From Candidatus Thorarchaeota archaeon MP8T_1 (GTDB lineage Archaea; Asgardarchaeota; Thorarchaeia; Thorarchaeales; Thorarchaeaceae), in NCBI GenBank assembly GCA_002825465.1, contig PJER01000003.1, positions 1-64,000 on the forward strand: a stretch of DNA of 64,000 bases, written 5' to 3'. This document shows positions 9,422 to 17,313 of this stretch, one piece after another; position 1 is the first letter of the stretch; each line of letters opens with the position of its first letter. The translations under genes were made by a program, and so were the position numbers. The notes beneath the pieces are model-generated. The model made no database searches, had not been told where the DNA came from, and was given only the letters and a program-made list of their open reading frames with translations.

Positions 9422-9784
9422 ATGACAAGAAATTCTCCTGATATCCTGCCTTACTGCCCACACTGTGGAACATACAAAGGAGTTGGTCCCTGTAAGAATT
9501 CAAAGTGTGATAAAACAGTACTGATTGATCTTGATAAAAATCAACAACATACCGTTGATTGCCGAATATGTTCTAAAGAAGGCATTATTTCATGCCCTCA
9601 ATGTGGAGGATACTATTGTGAGGAACATGCCATGGGATACACGGAAAACAAACTAATATCAATCGACCAGTATATGGGTACCTGTGTGATTTGTAATCAG
9701 GTAGTTTGTGAACTCTGTTGGATATTTGATAGCAATGGAGCAGTCAATTGTCTTCGACATCTACAAAGAAAGGACAAGGATTAA
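9422..9784 (+). CDS. Zinc-finger protein of unknown function
   Basis: A 120-residue protein with many metal-ligand residues: 'YCPHCGTYKGVGPCKNSKC', 'CRICSKEGIISCPQCGGYYC', 'EEHAMGY', 'CVICNQVVCELC' and 'NCLRH'. The spacing suggests three or four zinc sites, the middle ones cross-braced like B-box/LIM-type knuckles. I start it at ATG 9422 (MTRNSPDILPYC) because GGTG lies about 7 nt upstream and because the upstream in-frame extension would overlap the divergent EAP30-like gene. It is the first gene of a run of same-strand genes leading to the longin-Arf GTPase, 83 nt ahead of the winged-helix gene. Zn-finger proteins near small GTPases are common in Asgard genomes (general knowledge), but no specific activity is visible. 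Confidence 0.75.
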   Translation: MTRNSPDILPYCPHCGTYKGVGPCKNSKCDKTVLIDLDKNQQHTVDCRICSKEGIISCPQCGGYYCEEHAMGYTENKLISIDQYMGTCVICNQVVCELCWIFDSNGAVNCLRHLQRKDKD

Positions 9785-9867
9785 TTACAAATTAATTCAT
9801 TTACTTGTATTGACTCACACCAATCAAACATTTATGGAATAATGCAATTTCCTGAGTGGGACTACAT

Positions 9868-10980
9868 ATGCCAGAAGCCACATTCATCGTCCAATTTACA
9901 GAATTTCATGGATTTATCGTAAAACAGCGCGTTCCGGCGTCACTTACTTTGACAGAGAAAATGCTGAATCTGATTTATCTTGAACAACAAAGGCAAAAGA
10001 AAGAGGAAATCATTTGCTCAAATATTGAAGGACTTAATATCACAATATATAGTTCACCCATTTATCCTGGCTGGTCAGTATGTTCTGTTCTGGGAATCGA
10101 CGAAGAATTCGATGATATAAGGTCAAATCTCGAGGAATCTGGTAGATTGATTCTAGCCCTAATCTCAGTTGATTCAGAATCATTCTCATTAAAAGAAATA
10201 TTGGAGAAAGGTAGTGGTCTCAAGAACCTTTCTGAAGAACAGAAGCTTGCGGAGGTTTTTCTAACTCCATCTTCTGCACTTCTCCTGGAAAGGATGCAAC
10301 AAGAAGGTGTTGAAAAGGCTACAAAACTCTCAATTTGGCTTAGAACTCAAGTACAAAACGATCAGATTGACTTACGGGAGGCGATGGCACCATTAATGGA
10401 AACAGGAGCAGTTGTAGTGGAACTTCTTGGAAAACTCTCTGAAATGGTATATTTGGTGAAAGACATATTTGGACGGCGTGACCCACCGAGTGACTCAATC
10501 AGAAATGCAAAGGAAGCCTACCCCTCAATTGCACCTAGATATTCTGAATTTGTAGGTGATTTCTTCTCACCTCCACCACCGAACAAAGGATATAATCCGA
10601 CATTACCAGTGGATGATCCAAACTCACCGATTCTTGAGGATAGGGAGAAAATATCAAAGATTCTGGCGGATCGTATTCAATACATGGTTTTGGTAGCTCT
10701 GAGGGAAAAACCATTAACCATATCAGAGATATCAGAGAAGACATATCTCCCAGAGAGTATTGTGCAAAAGGTTCTCTTCTCATTAGAAGCAGAGAAAGTT
10801 GCAGTAAGATTTGAAGAAGCAGACTTCTGGGGATTACTTACAGATCCGAGGATTGAAACCTTTATGCCAGAGTACGTTTTGCCAATTGTTGCAAAGAAAC
10901 TATCAGAGAAAGAGATATCACCAGAAGCAGCTCGACGATACCTAGAACTCCTAATGAATACCTGGGGTGTTGCGAGATGA
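9868..10980 (+). CDS. Winged-helix protein translationally coupled to the longin-Arf GTPase
   Basis: A 370-residue soluble protein. Residues 1-105 ('EATFIVQFTEFHGFIVKQRV' then a helix, then 'GLNITIYSSPIYPGWSVCSV') have the beta-hairpin/helix/beta pattern of a longin or roadblock-like fold. The middle is helical with a disordered proline-rich linker (SPPPPNKGYNP). Residues ~255-310 form a winged helix ('LTISEISEKTYLPESIVQKV'). The start is ATG 9868 rather than GTG 9856: GAGTGGG ends 7 nt before the ATG. Its stop overlaps the GTPase start (ATGA at 10977-10980), so the two proteins are probably made together and may form a complex. I infer a GTPase partner or regulator; direct evidence is only the coupling. 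Confidence 0.8.
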   Translation: MPEATFIVQFTEFHGFIVKQRVPASLTLTEKMLNLIYLEQQRQKKEEIICSNIEGLNITIYSSPIYPGWSVCSVLGIDEEFDDIRSNLEESGRLILALISVDSESFSLKEILEKGSGLKNLSEEQKLAEVFLTPSSALLLERMQQEGVEKATKLSIWLRTQVQNDQIDLREAMAPLMETGAVVVELLGKLSEMVYLVKDIFGRRDPPSDSIRNAKEAYPSIAPRYSEFVGDFFSPPPPNKGYNPTLPVDDPNSPILEDREKISKILADRIQYMVLVALREKPLTISEISEKTYLPESIVQKVLFSLEAEKVAVRFEEADFWGLLTDPRIETFMPEYVLPIVAKKLSEKEISPEAARRYLELLMNTWGVAR

Positions 10981-11828
10981 TACGAGGCGTCTTTGTCCTT
11001 GGTGAACAAGGAAATATGATCTACTCGAAGGAGTATGCCAAAGGAGATTCCAAAGCGAGTATGGTTGAATTTCTAGTCAATCTTACTCACTTTCTGAAAA
11101 CTATTGATTTAGAAGGCAAGACGGAATACATGAACGCCGCAATATCACGAATCTTCTATTCCCAGAGAAAATCCTTCACCTTCATGTTTGTGGCGGATAA
11201 AGCAGATGATGCAAATCAAATTGAAGAGAAAATGGGAGAACTCGTTGATTCATTCATGAGAGATTATGCAAATCTAGCTCTTGCAAATCAACCTCTCGAT
11301 GGTTTTGATGACAAGGTTGATGAAATTGCAGTCACAATGGTGAAAGTAGCAATCCTTGGTTTTGCGGGCGTTGGAAAAACTACAACTTTACACCTTCTAC
11401 GAGGAGAAACTTTACCACTTGTTCACGACCCGACAATTGGAGTGTCAATCAAGAAACTTCCAGAGGAAATTAGTAATGCAAACATTGTCTTGTGGGATCT
11501 GGCAGGTCAATCACGATTCAGTATCCTCTGGGCAAAAATGATTGCCAATGCACAAGTTGTAATTATTGTCACAGATAGTACTTTGGAAAATGTACTGAGG
11601 AGTAAGAAACTTGTTTCACTTGTTAAAGATGAGGTGCCTGATGCAAAAGTCATTGGTATCGCAAATAAGCAAGATCTCCCAACAGCTCTTACACCAGAAC
11701 GTGTTGGACAGATTCTCAGTATTCCAACATACGAGCTGGTCGCCATAGACATCTCATACAGAGATCGTCTAATTCAGATTATACGAAGAGCTATTCTTGA
11801 AGGAAAAGCTGAAGCAAAAGCAGCATAA
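10977..11828 (+). CDS. Arf-like small GTPase with N-terminal longin-like domain
   Basis: A 283-residue fusion. Residues 1-105 ('MIRGVFVLGEQGNMIYSKEY'... 'KSFTFMFVADKADD'...) have the pattern of a longin/SNARE-like fold as in adaptin sigma/mu N-termini. Residues ~120-275 are a Ras-superfamily GTPase of Arf type: P-loop GFAGVGKT (128-135), switch I 'DPTIG' (151-155), G3 'WDLAGQ' (173-178) and G4 'NKQD' (230-233); the G5 motif is not a canonical SAK. WDLAGQ and NKQDLP are the Arf/Arl/Sar versions. There is no N-terminal myristoylation or amphipathic helix; the longin-like domain takes that place. The start overlaps the upstream winged-helix gene by 4 nt. A trafficking or signalling role is inferred from the family; the fusion is what makes it unusual. 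Confidence 0.88.
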   Translation: MIRGVFVLGEQGNMIYSKEYAKGDSKASMVEFLVNLTHFLKTIDLEGKTEYMNAAISRIFYSQRKSFTFMFVADKADDANQIEEKMGELVDSFMRDYANLALANQPLDGFDDKVDEIAVTMVKVAILGFAGVGKTTTLHLLRGETLPLVHDPTIGVSIKKLPEEISNANIVLWDLAGQSRFSILWAKMIANAQVVIIVTDSTLENVLRSKKLVSLVKDEVPDAKVIGIANKQDLPTALTPERVGQILSIPTYELVAIDISYRDRLIQIIRRAILEGKAEAKAA

Positions 11829-11908
11829 GTTAAGGCATAACTCCGGCAAGCTTTATCACCCTTCAGATTAGATATATGACCAGAGTATGCAGATTCCATT
11901 AGAGATTA

Positions 11909-12658
11909 GTGGTGAAATTCGTGGTAGAGGCTAGTAGTGATGATTATGAAGTAAAATGCATTTTCTGTGGCAAACCTTTAGATCGTTCTGAAATGGTACG
12001 GTATCGAGGTGCAATATCATGCAAAGATTGTGCAGATAAACAGAAATCTGATCAGATTCCAAATCTTCAGGTCTACAATTACTTTGCAGCTTTAGGTTGC
12101 TTGGTTGGAATATTTTCGTTCATATACTTCTCATTTCATGTGCAGCTCTACTCGCTTATCTACCAAGTATCATACATTCAGCCACTGTTGCCATTTTTCA
12201 GCGGATTGTTGGTAACAGTGTCTCTCATATCACTTGGACTCTATGCAATCAATCGTGTGCAACTCTTTGCCGCAAGCGTAGTAGGTTTACTCATGGGGAT
12301 TCTTGCAGCTGCAACCAGCGCATTTTCAATTTTTGATTTGGTCACAAATGGTCCATACTACATCGTTGAAACAACAACCTACATTAAAACAATTGACTAC
12401 TATCCTATGATTCTAGTTACGTATAGTCTATTTGCAATTACTGTTGCGCTTGCGATTCTTTTACACATGGCAAATACTAGAACAGAATATACCTCTATTG
12501 CGTCAGCAGCACTCTTCCTTTTGTCATCAGCTATTGTGATGCCAATTTTAAGCTGGATAGTAGTGGGAACATTAAACGCCTTGGCTTTTGCTGTCGCATT
12601 TGCGTTCTTTTTAACTCGAAGGCCGATGTACGAGGAAGCTCCGATTCAACCCGTTTGA
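11909..12658 (+). CDS. Membrane protein with N-terminal zinc ribbon
   Basis: A 249-residue protein. The first 50 residues form a one-domain zinc ribbon ('CIFCGKPL' ... 'AISCKDCADK', CxxC/CxxC). After that come about six hydrophobic segments to residue ~235 and a short hydrophilic tail. The start is uncertain: GTG 11909, GTG 11912 and GTG 11921 are in frame, and GGTGA (11911-11915) sits 5 nt before the last of these, which would give 245 residues. It follows the longin-Arf gene by 80 nt on the same strand and may be co-transcribed. Function is unknown; the layout suits a small membrane sensor or scaffold whose ribbon faces the cytoplasm. Confidence 0.75.
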   Translation: MVKFVVEASSDDYEVKCIFCGKPLDRSEMVRYRGAISCKDCADKQKSDQIPNLQVYNYFAALGCLVGIFSFIYFSFHVQLYSLIYQVSYIQPLLPFFSGLLVTVSLISLGLYAINRVQLFAASVVGLLMGILAAATSAFSIFDLVTNGPYYIVETTTYIKTIDYYPMILVTYSLFAITVALAILLHMANTRTEYTSIASAALFLLSSAIVMPILSWIVVGTLNALAFAVAFAFFLTRRPMYEEAPIQPV

Positions 12659-12762
12659 AATGAGCAAAATTATTGAAAATCAAAGGGTAATGCATCAAGG
12701 CAAAGGTTAAGAACCAATCAAGGGGAAATATCGATAACAGGCATACATAGGTGACTAAAAGC

Positions 12763-13338
12763 ATGTCTTTCGATTTACACGCAATAATGGAGAAACTAAA
12801 GGAAATTGAAGGTTTCGCCGAGAATGTAGCTGAGACTAAATTGCTCGCAGATAATCTTGCTGAAAACTTCGCAAAGATGAAGATGTCTATTAACAAGACA
12901 ATAAACGATAGTTTTGCTGAAATAGCCAATCAGATTGAGGCATTAAGGCAAAACATGGAAAAGATGGAATCCGTTAAGACAGATGCCCCAAAAGTTGAAA
13001 CTCCGGCCCCGGTAGCTAAATCCAAACCAGCACCTGCACCGGAGGTTACACCTGCTCCTGAACCTGAGCCAGAATCCGAACCTGAGCCAGAGCCTGAGCC
13101 AGAACCAATACCGGAACCAGAGCCTGAAGCTACACCAGCACCAGTTACCCAGCCTGCCGAAGGAAATGATCAGTTGGATTTCTTGCTTCAGCAGAAGGAT
13201 CGACTCAAAGCACAACTGACCGATCTTAGGTTTGATTACATGCGTGGTTATATTCCGGAGGACGAGTACAAATCAAAAGAGGGCGAGCTTGACACCCAAC
13301 TTGAAGACTTAGATAAGCAGATTGCTGCACTCAAGTAA
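12763..13338 (+). CDS. Coiled-coil protein with Pro-Glu linker and SHOCT-like C-terminus
   Basis: A 191-residue soluble protein. Residues 1-75 are a helical coiled coil with spaced Leu/Ile/Met. Residues ~80-135 are a low-complexity linker of Pro/Ala/Lys and then strict Pro-Glu repeats (PEPEPEPEPEP type). The last ~55 residues ('LDFLLQQKDRLKAQLTDLRF', 'RGYIPEDEYKSKEGELDTQL') form a helical pair that recalls SHOCT-like short C-terminal domains with G-x-I-x-x-x-E-Y. The start is ATG 12763: GGTGA (12750-12754) lies 8 nt ahead, which rules out the GTG at 12751 as it overlaps that site. A hairpin terminator follows at 13372-13401. Pro-Glu linkers act as stiff spacers in other proteins; the function here is unknown. 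Confidence 0.78.
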   Translation: MSFDLHAIMEKLKEIEGFAENVAETKLLADNLAENFAKMKMSINKTINDSFAEIANQIEALRQNMEKMESVKTDAPKVETPAPVAKSKPAPAPEVTPAPEPEPESEPEPEPEPEPIPEPEPEATPAPVTQPAEGNDQLDFLLQQKDRLKAQLTDLRFDYMRGYIPEDEYKSKEGELDTQLEDLDKQIAALK

Positions 13339-13371
13339 TCCTTGCATCAGGTACAAGATACTAATACACAT

Positions 13372-13415
13372 TGGCTCCAAATCTATGATGGTATGGAGCC
13401 ACCTCTATTCTTTTT
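13372..13415 (+). terminator. Hairpin terminator between convergent genes
   Basis: TGGCTCC (13372-13378) pairs perfectly with GGAGCCA (13395-13401) across a 16-nt loop, and a pyrimidine-rich stretch ending in TTTTT follows (13404-13416). It lies 33 nt after the Pro-Glu protein stop and before the convergent eS25-HhH stop, so it may serve the upstream gene. Confidence 0.5.
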
Positions 13416-13480
13416 ACAAAATTAAAAATAAGAAGAAAGGGTCTACCCTTCCGAGTAGTCCCGTAATCAGATTATTCAGA

Positions 13481-14452
13481 TTATTTCTTGTCTGACTTCT
13501 TGGTTGAAGTCTTCTTGGATGTCTTTTCTTTCGTTTCAGTGGATTTAGGAGCAACTTTCTTTGCAGCTTTAAGTATAGACTTGGCTGTTGCATCTCCAAT
13601 TCCGTCCACTTTAGCGAGTTTTTCTGCATCCATTGAAGCTAATTTCTCTACCGATTTAATTCCAGATTTCTTAAGACTCTCTGCAGTTTTTGGACCTACT
13701 CCAGGAAGATCCTGTAGTTTAGGAACTTCTTCTTTCTTTGTTGCAGGTTTCTTTTTATCAGCTGCTTTCTCTTTAGGTTTCTCTTCCTTCTTAGCAGGTT
13801 TCTTCTTCTCAGCAGCCTTCTTAGGAGCTTCCTCTTTCTTCTTTGGAGCTGGCTTTGGTTTGGTCTCTTTCTTCTCAGTAGGCTTCTTCTTGACTGGTGC
13901 TTTCTTCTTAGGAATCTCTATCTCATCTTCACGTTCAGATTCACGCTCTTCTGGAGCACGCGGTTCAAGTGGTTCAACAATAATTTCAGGACGCTCATCT
14001 TTGCGTTCCTTTCGTTCTCCGCGTTCTCTTCGTTGACGAGCCAACTTACTTGGCTTAACTGCACCAGGAGTGCCAGCTGCAAGAAGTGCTTCATCCATCT
14101 CATCTGTAATAACTGGATTAGCAGTAACTGAAGATGCAACCTCTTCAAGTACTGTAGAAGTCATAATTGGTACACCACCCTCACGTTTGTGCATCTCTGC
14201 AGGAGTAGTGTAAACAACAAAACCACTCTCTCGGATGTATGGAATAAGGGTACCATTGGCTTCTTTCTCTCGTAGAATCTTACGAGCAACGCTCATTCTG
14301 ATATTGAATCGATTTGCTATATCATAACATGTAACAGACCTAGCTTTTCCTAGGTACTCATCGATTCCTGACAAAACCTCAGGTTTCGGTATGGCGTCTC
14401 TGACTATCTTTTCAGTTTTTGTGGCTGTTTTGCCCCATTTCTTTCGACTAAT
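13481..14452 (-). CDS. rps25e: Ribosomal protein eS25 fused to Lys-rich linker and helix-hairpin-helix domain
   Basis: The N-terminal ~85 residues are eS25: 'SRKKWGKTATKTEKIVRDAI', then the winged helix 'SVTCYDIANRFNIRMSVARK' with 'ILREKEANGTLIPY'. Beyond residue ~110 comes a charged region, then ~90 residues of Lys/Pro/Ala/Glu low complexity (~180-243), then a helix-hairpin-helix pair (~246-300: 'LQDLPGVGPKTAESLKKSGI', 'LAKVDGIGDATAKSILKAAK') and a basic tail. eS25 is normally ~70-120 residues; this is 323. The conserved S-R-K-K-W-G-K start lies upstream of the only TTG (14374), and no ATG/GTG/TTG precedes it in frame. ATT at 14452-14450 has AGGAGAG (14467-14461) exactly 8 nt ahead, so I propose an AUU start. 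A role in the 40S-like subunit plus nucleic-acid binding by the HhH domain is inferred. Confidence 0.85.
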   Translation of the reverse strand: MSRKKWGKTATKTEKIVRDAIPKPEVLSGIDEYLGKARSVTCYDIANRFNIRMSVARKILREKEANGTLIPYIRESGFVVYTTPAEMHKREGGVPIMTSTVLEEVASSVTANPVITDEMDEALLAAGTPGAVKPSKLARQRRERGERKERKDERPEIIVEPLEPRAPEERESEREDEIEIPKKKAPVKKKPTEKKETKPKPAPKKKEEAPKKAAEKKKPAKKEEKPKEKAADKKKPATKKEEVPKLQDLPGVGPKTAESLKKSGIKSVEKLASMDAEKLAKVDGIGDATAKSILKAAKKVAPKSTETKEKTSKKTSTKKSDKK

Positions 14453-14508
14453 AGTAATTACTCTCCTAGATATAGCTGACTAGGTCTTCGCGAAAATCTG
14501 GGGGTGTG

Positions 14509-14517
14509 CTTTTAAAG
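14509..14517 (+). promoter_or_regulatory. TATA-like box for the HExxH protein gene
   Basis: CTTTTAAAG fits an archaeal TATA box. A start ~25 nt downstream (~14540) would put GGAGG (14544-14548) in a short leader and exclude the in-frame GTG at 14506. Confidence 0.4.
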
Positions 14518-14565
14518 ATGCTCATCTATCAGTATTTTTGTCAGGAGGCCACATCAATATTTGAT

Positions 14566-15222
14566 ATGAAAAATCTATCATCATTGGTCACAGGTCTAGT
14601 CGAAGTGGGATATCCTGAGCTTACGCAGAACCCAATTATGATAGAGTGGGGGCGAATAGCCAGCTTTGCTACAATAAGCTGGAATCAGGACCTCAGAGAT
14701 ATTAGAATTAAATGTAGTAATGAAACCAAAAAGTGGCATGAAGCTGCTCTGGTGGGACTACTGGCTCATGAGTTAAGTCATCCAGCTCAGATAGGAAAAT
14801 CCCAGTCTGAATTAGGTACAGATCTTGATGCAATAGAGAGGGGCTTCGGGCCATATCTTGGAGTAGAGAGAATACTTGCAGGAAAATATGAAGATCACAC
14901 CATACGAAATGGAAAAGACCGATATCTCGGATATCGTTCAATTAGGAAAGACTTGTCAGCTAATGAATTGAAACATCTAGATAGACTTCTTGTACAACTG
15001 AGACTCATTCCGCATAAAACGACGAATAGGCCTTCTATCTATCATGATTATATAATTCTTAACTCTTCTACTAACACATTCATCGAAGTCGATGGATACA
15101 AGTTTAAACTACCACTTCTTGATAATCCAGATGTTACATTTGTAATAAAAGGACTATCAACTCACGTTCTTGTAAATGGAAAGGAGATAGGTATTATTGA
15201 GAATCAACATACCAATTTCTAA
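14566..15222 (+). CDS. Predicted minimal HExxH metalloprotease-like protein
   Basis: A 218-residue protein with the motif 'GLLAHELSHPAQ' near residue 70, i.e. HELSH with surrounding hydrophobics as in gluzincin/metzincin active-site helices, followed ~14 residues later by 'ELGTDLDAIERGFGPYLGVE', whose acidic residues could be the third ligand. No signal peptide or membrane segment. The start is unclear: ATG 14566 is 17 nt after GGAGG, while an in-frame ATA at 14557 has the ideal 8-nt spacing; the GTG at 14506 overlaps the likely TATA box and is rejected. The stop overlaps the convergent nucleotidyltransferase stop by 4 nt. The protease idea rests on the motif only. Confidence 0.68.
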   Translation: MKNLSSLVTGLVEVGYPELTQNPIMIEWGRIASFATISWNQDLRDIRIKCSNETKKWHEAALVGLLAHELSHPAQIGKSQSELGTDLDAIERGFGPYLGVERILAGKYEDHTIRNGKDRYLGYRSIRKDLSANELKHLDRLLVQLRLIPHKTTNRPSIYHDYIILNSSTNTFIEVDGYKFKLPLLDNPDVTFVIKGLSTHVLVNGKEIGIIENQHTNF

Positions 15223-16505
15223 GGGATATCTTTCCTTTTTGATATCTGTATCTTCTGTTCAAGACTGACCTCACTATTTGGAGGAATATCTTGATTCACA
15301 ACACAACCAGCAGAAATGACACTATTCTCACCAATACGTGTAGCAGGATAAATCGAAGCATTCACTCCAATCACTACGTTGTCTCCAATAATTGCACCGA
15401 ACTTCTTTGAAGGTATTGCAACAGATCCTTCTTCATCCTTGAGATAGAGGGTATCACTACCTGGACGCCAGTTCCACAATTGTGCACCTGCTTCTATGCA
15501 GGTATCTGCTCCAATTAGCGAGTCTGCAAGATAGGTCATTCGACCTACATTCACTCTCTCGAATATCATACTATTCCGCAGTTCAACAGAATATCCAATT
15601 TTTACTCCATCACACAAGCTAGAATAGTCTCGAATTAATGAATTATTTCCGATATATACGCGGTTACCAATATATAGTGGTCCTCTCAAAGTTGTATTTG
15701 GTCGAATTATACTTCCTTCACCTATATGCACTGATCCTTCAATCACGACGCTGGAATGAACATCTGCAGATTCCGCAATGAAACTTCCTTTTCCTCGAAG
15801 TTGTCTATCCATGACTATCTTATTCGCATAGAGGATATCCCAAGGATAGGTAAATTCAGCCCACTCTTTCTCCCACACTGCAGCAGATACTTGTTGGCCA
15901 TTACCGATTAGCTCTTCAAATGATTTCTCCATCTTACCATGTTTCTGAAGTAAATCAAGTATTTCTTTGCTGAAGACAGAAACACCAGCAACTGCGTAAT
16001 TGCTAACATATCTGTCGGGTCCACCTTTCTCCACTAGTTTCTCAACGACGCCATTTGATCCAATTTTGACTGTTCCAAATTGTTCTGGATTCGATACTAG
16101 TGTTACAAGCATTGAAACATTACTGCCAATCGTTGTATGATTAGTTAGAATTCTTTTGATCATCTCGGGTTCAACAAGAACATCACCATTGATTAGAAGG
16201 AATTCATCTTCACCTTCCAACTCATCAAGAGCAGTAAGTATAGCATTCTCTGCACCTTCCTGTTTATGTTGAATTACATAGCGTATTCTAACTCCTTGAT
16301 CACCACCCATTTGATAGTGATCTATCAATTCATCACGACCGTGACCGACTACAAGAATGATATCACGAATATCATTCTCTACAAGGCTATCAATGATATA
16401 CTGTAAGACGGGTCGTCCAGCAATCATCAGCATTGATTTTGAACGATTGGTTGTCAATGGTCTAAGCCGCTGACCTTCTCCAGCAGTAAGAACGAGTGCT
16501 TTCAT
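15219..16505 (-). CDS. Bifunctional sugar-1-phosphate nucleotidyltransferase / left-handed beta-helix acyltransferase (archaeal GlmU-like)
   Basis: A 428-residue two-domain enzyme. The first ~235 residues are the nucleotidyltransferase with 'KALVLTAGEGQRLRPLTTNR' and 'KSMLMIAGRPVLQYII' at the N-terminus and 'FLLINGDVLVE' as the metal-binding GD motif. From ~250 on comes a left-handed beta helix of hexapeptide repeats ('GSVHIGEGSIIRPNTTLRG', 'GDNVVIGVNASIYPATRIGE', 'NSVISAGCVVNQD'). This is the layout of archaeal enzymes such as Sulfolobus ST0452 that make UDP-GlcNAc/dTDP-Glc from sugar-1-phosphates. The start is ATG 16505: GTGA lies 5 nt upstream and the GTG at 16514 only adds three residues. 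It likely feeds surface glycan or N-glycan synthesis; the nucleotide used is unknown. Confidence 0.85.
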   Translation of the reverse strand: MKALVLTAGEGQRLRPLTTNRSKSMLMIAGRPVLQYIIDSLVENDIRDIILVVGHGRDELIDHYQMGGDQGVRIRYVIQHKQEGAENAILTALDELEGEDEFLLINGDVLVEPEMIKRILTNHTTIGSNVSMLVTLVSNPEQFGTVKIGSNGVVEKLVEKGGPDRYVSNYAVAGVSVFSKEILDLLQKHGKMEKSFEELIGNGQQVSAAVWEKEWAEFTYPWDILYANKIVMDRQLRGKGSFIAESADVHSSVVIEGSVHIGEGSIIRPNTTLRGPLYIGNRVYIGNNSLIRDYSSLCDGVKIGYSVELRNSMIFERVNVGRMTYLADSLIGADTCIEAGAQLWNWRPGSDTLYLKDEEGSVAIPSKKFGAIIGDNVVIGVNASIYPATRIGENSVISAGCVVNQDIPPNSEVSLEQKIQISKRKDIP

Positions 16506-16574
16506 ATTCGTCACACACTATTCTTGATTATTACTAGTGCGCATAAAACTGTTGAGTGTTGTGAAATTGCACCA

Positions 16575-17300
16575 TTATGAATCGATTAGCTTGAAGTAAA
16601 TGCGTCTCACTCCAGCCCCCACATTTTTAGATTTCCCAATTGCAATCCCACCAACCTCACTAGTATTCGCTACATGAGTTCCTGCGCATGAGGCAGCATC
16701 ATACTCCCCAATTAGTAGAACACGAAACACCTTCACTGACGTGGGAACCATTTCGAGATATCTAGTTTGATAGCCACGATCATTCAAAAATGAAACAGCT
16801 TCATCTCGAGGCATGTGTTTAATAACTACAGGAAGGTTTTGGCGTAAAATTGCATTTACTCCAGATTCTACTTCACGTTTCATTTCTTCTCCAAAGGATT
16901 CTAAGGGTGTATAATCAGCCCTACTCTCACCGGGTTTGATGTTGTTACCCTTTGTTTCTACACCATAATTCAATTGGAGATATCGAGAGAGAACATGTTG
17001 ACATGTATGAAATCGCATACACTCATATCTTCGATCCCAATCAATGACTCCATGAATTGCTTCACCGACTGAAAATGGTTGTCCTTCTAATAGATGACGA
17101 ATTTCCCCTTTGATTTTTTGAACATCCCTCACTTTGGTGGTAGAACTTTCATTTGAAAGAATACCATGGTCACTGCTTTGACCACCACCTTCTGGATAAA
17201 AGGCGGTTGTATCAAGTACAACATAATCTTCACCAGTCTTTATTATAGTTGCATCAAATTCTCTAAGATAGTTATCTTTCATATGGAGAAGAGTAGTCAT
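16575..17300 (-). CDS. alaX: Alanyl-tRNA editing protein AlaX
   Basis: A 241-residue trans-editing hydrolase that removes Ser or Gly from mischarged tRNA-Ala. The zinc ligands of the editing site are visible: HxxxH in 'MRFHTCQHVLSRYLQ' (~residue 95) and CxxxH in 'DAASCAGTHVANTSEVGGI' (~205). The Gly-rich motif 'AFYPEGGGQSSDHG' near residue 40 is the mark of the AlaX-M/L classes, which carry the N-terminal glycine-motif domain. The start is ATG 17300, since AGGTG (17314-17310) lies 9 nt ahead, inside the stop region of the upstream gene; the codon at 17312 would lack a site. It forms an operon with that upstream membrane protein gene. Confidence 0.92.
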   Translation of the reverse strand: MTTLLHMKDNYLREFDATIIKTGEDYVVLDTTAFYPEGGGQSSDHGILSNESSTTKVRDVQKIKGEIRHLLEGQPFSVGEAIHGVIDWDRRYECMRFHTCQHVLSRYLQLNYGVETKGNNIKPGESRADYTPLESFGEEMKREVESGVNAILRQNLPVVIKHMPRDEAVSFLNDRGYQTRYLEMVPTSVKVFRVLLIGEYDAASCAGTHVANTSEVGGIAIGKSKNVGAGVRRIYFKLIDS

Positions 17301-17313
17301 TAGATTAGACACC

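Noticed and set aside
13073..13135. Repeat array suggestive of a CRISPR or satellite
   Set aside because: The repeats are codons of a Pro-Glu linker within a coding region, with no spacers.
12943..13215. 90-codon minus-strand frame rich in Trp/Arg/Phe
   Set aside because: Antisense of the Pro-Glu repeats.
13488..14036. Long open frame on the + strand opposite the eS25-HhH gene
   Set aside because: It is the antisense of the Lys/Pro/Ala-rich repeats; its Ser/Phe-rich translation has no protein-like features.
14374..14374. TTG 14374 as the eS25 start
   Set aside because: It would cut off the conserved S-R-K-K-W-G-K N-terminal segment and lacks a ribosome site; AUU 14452 is better placed.
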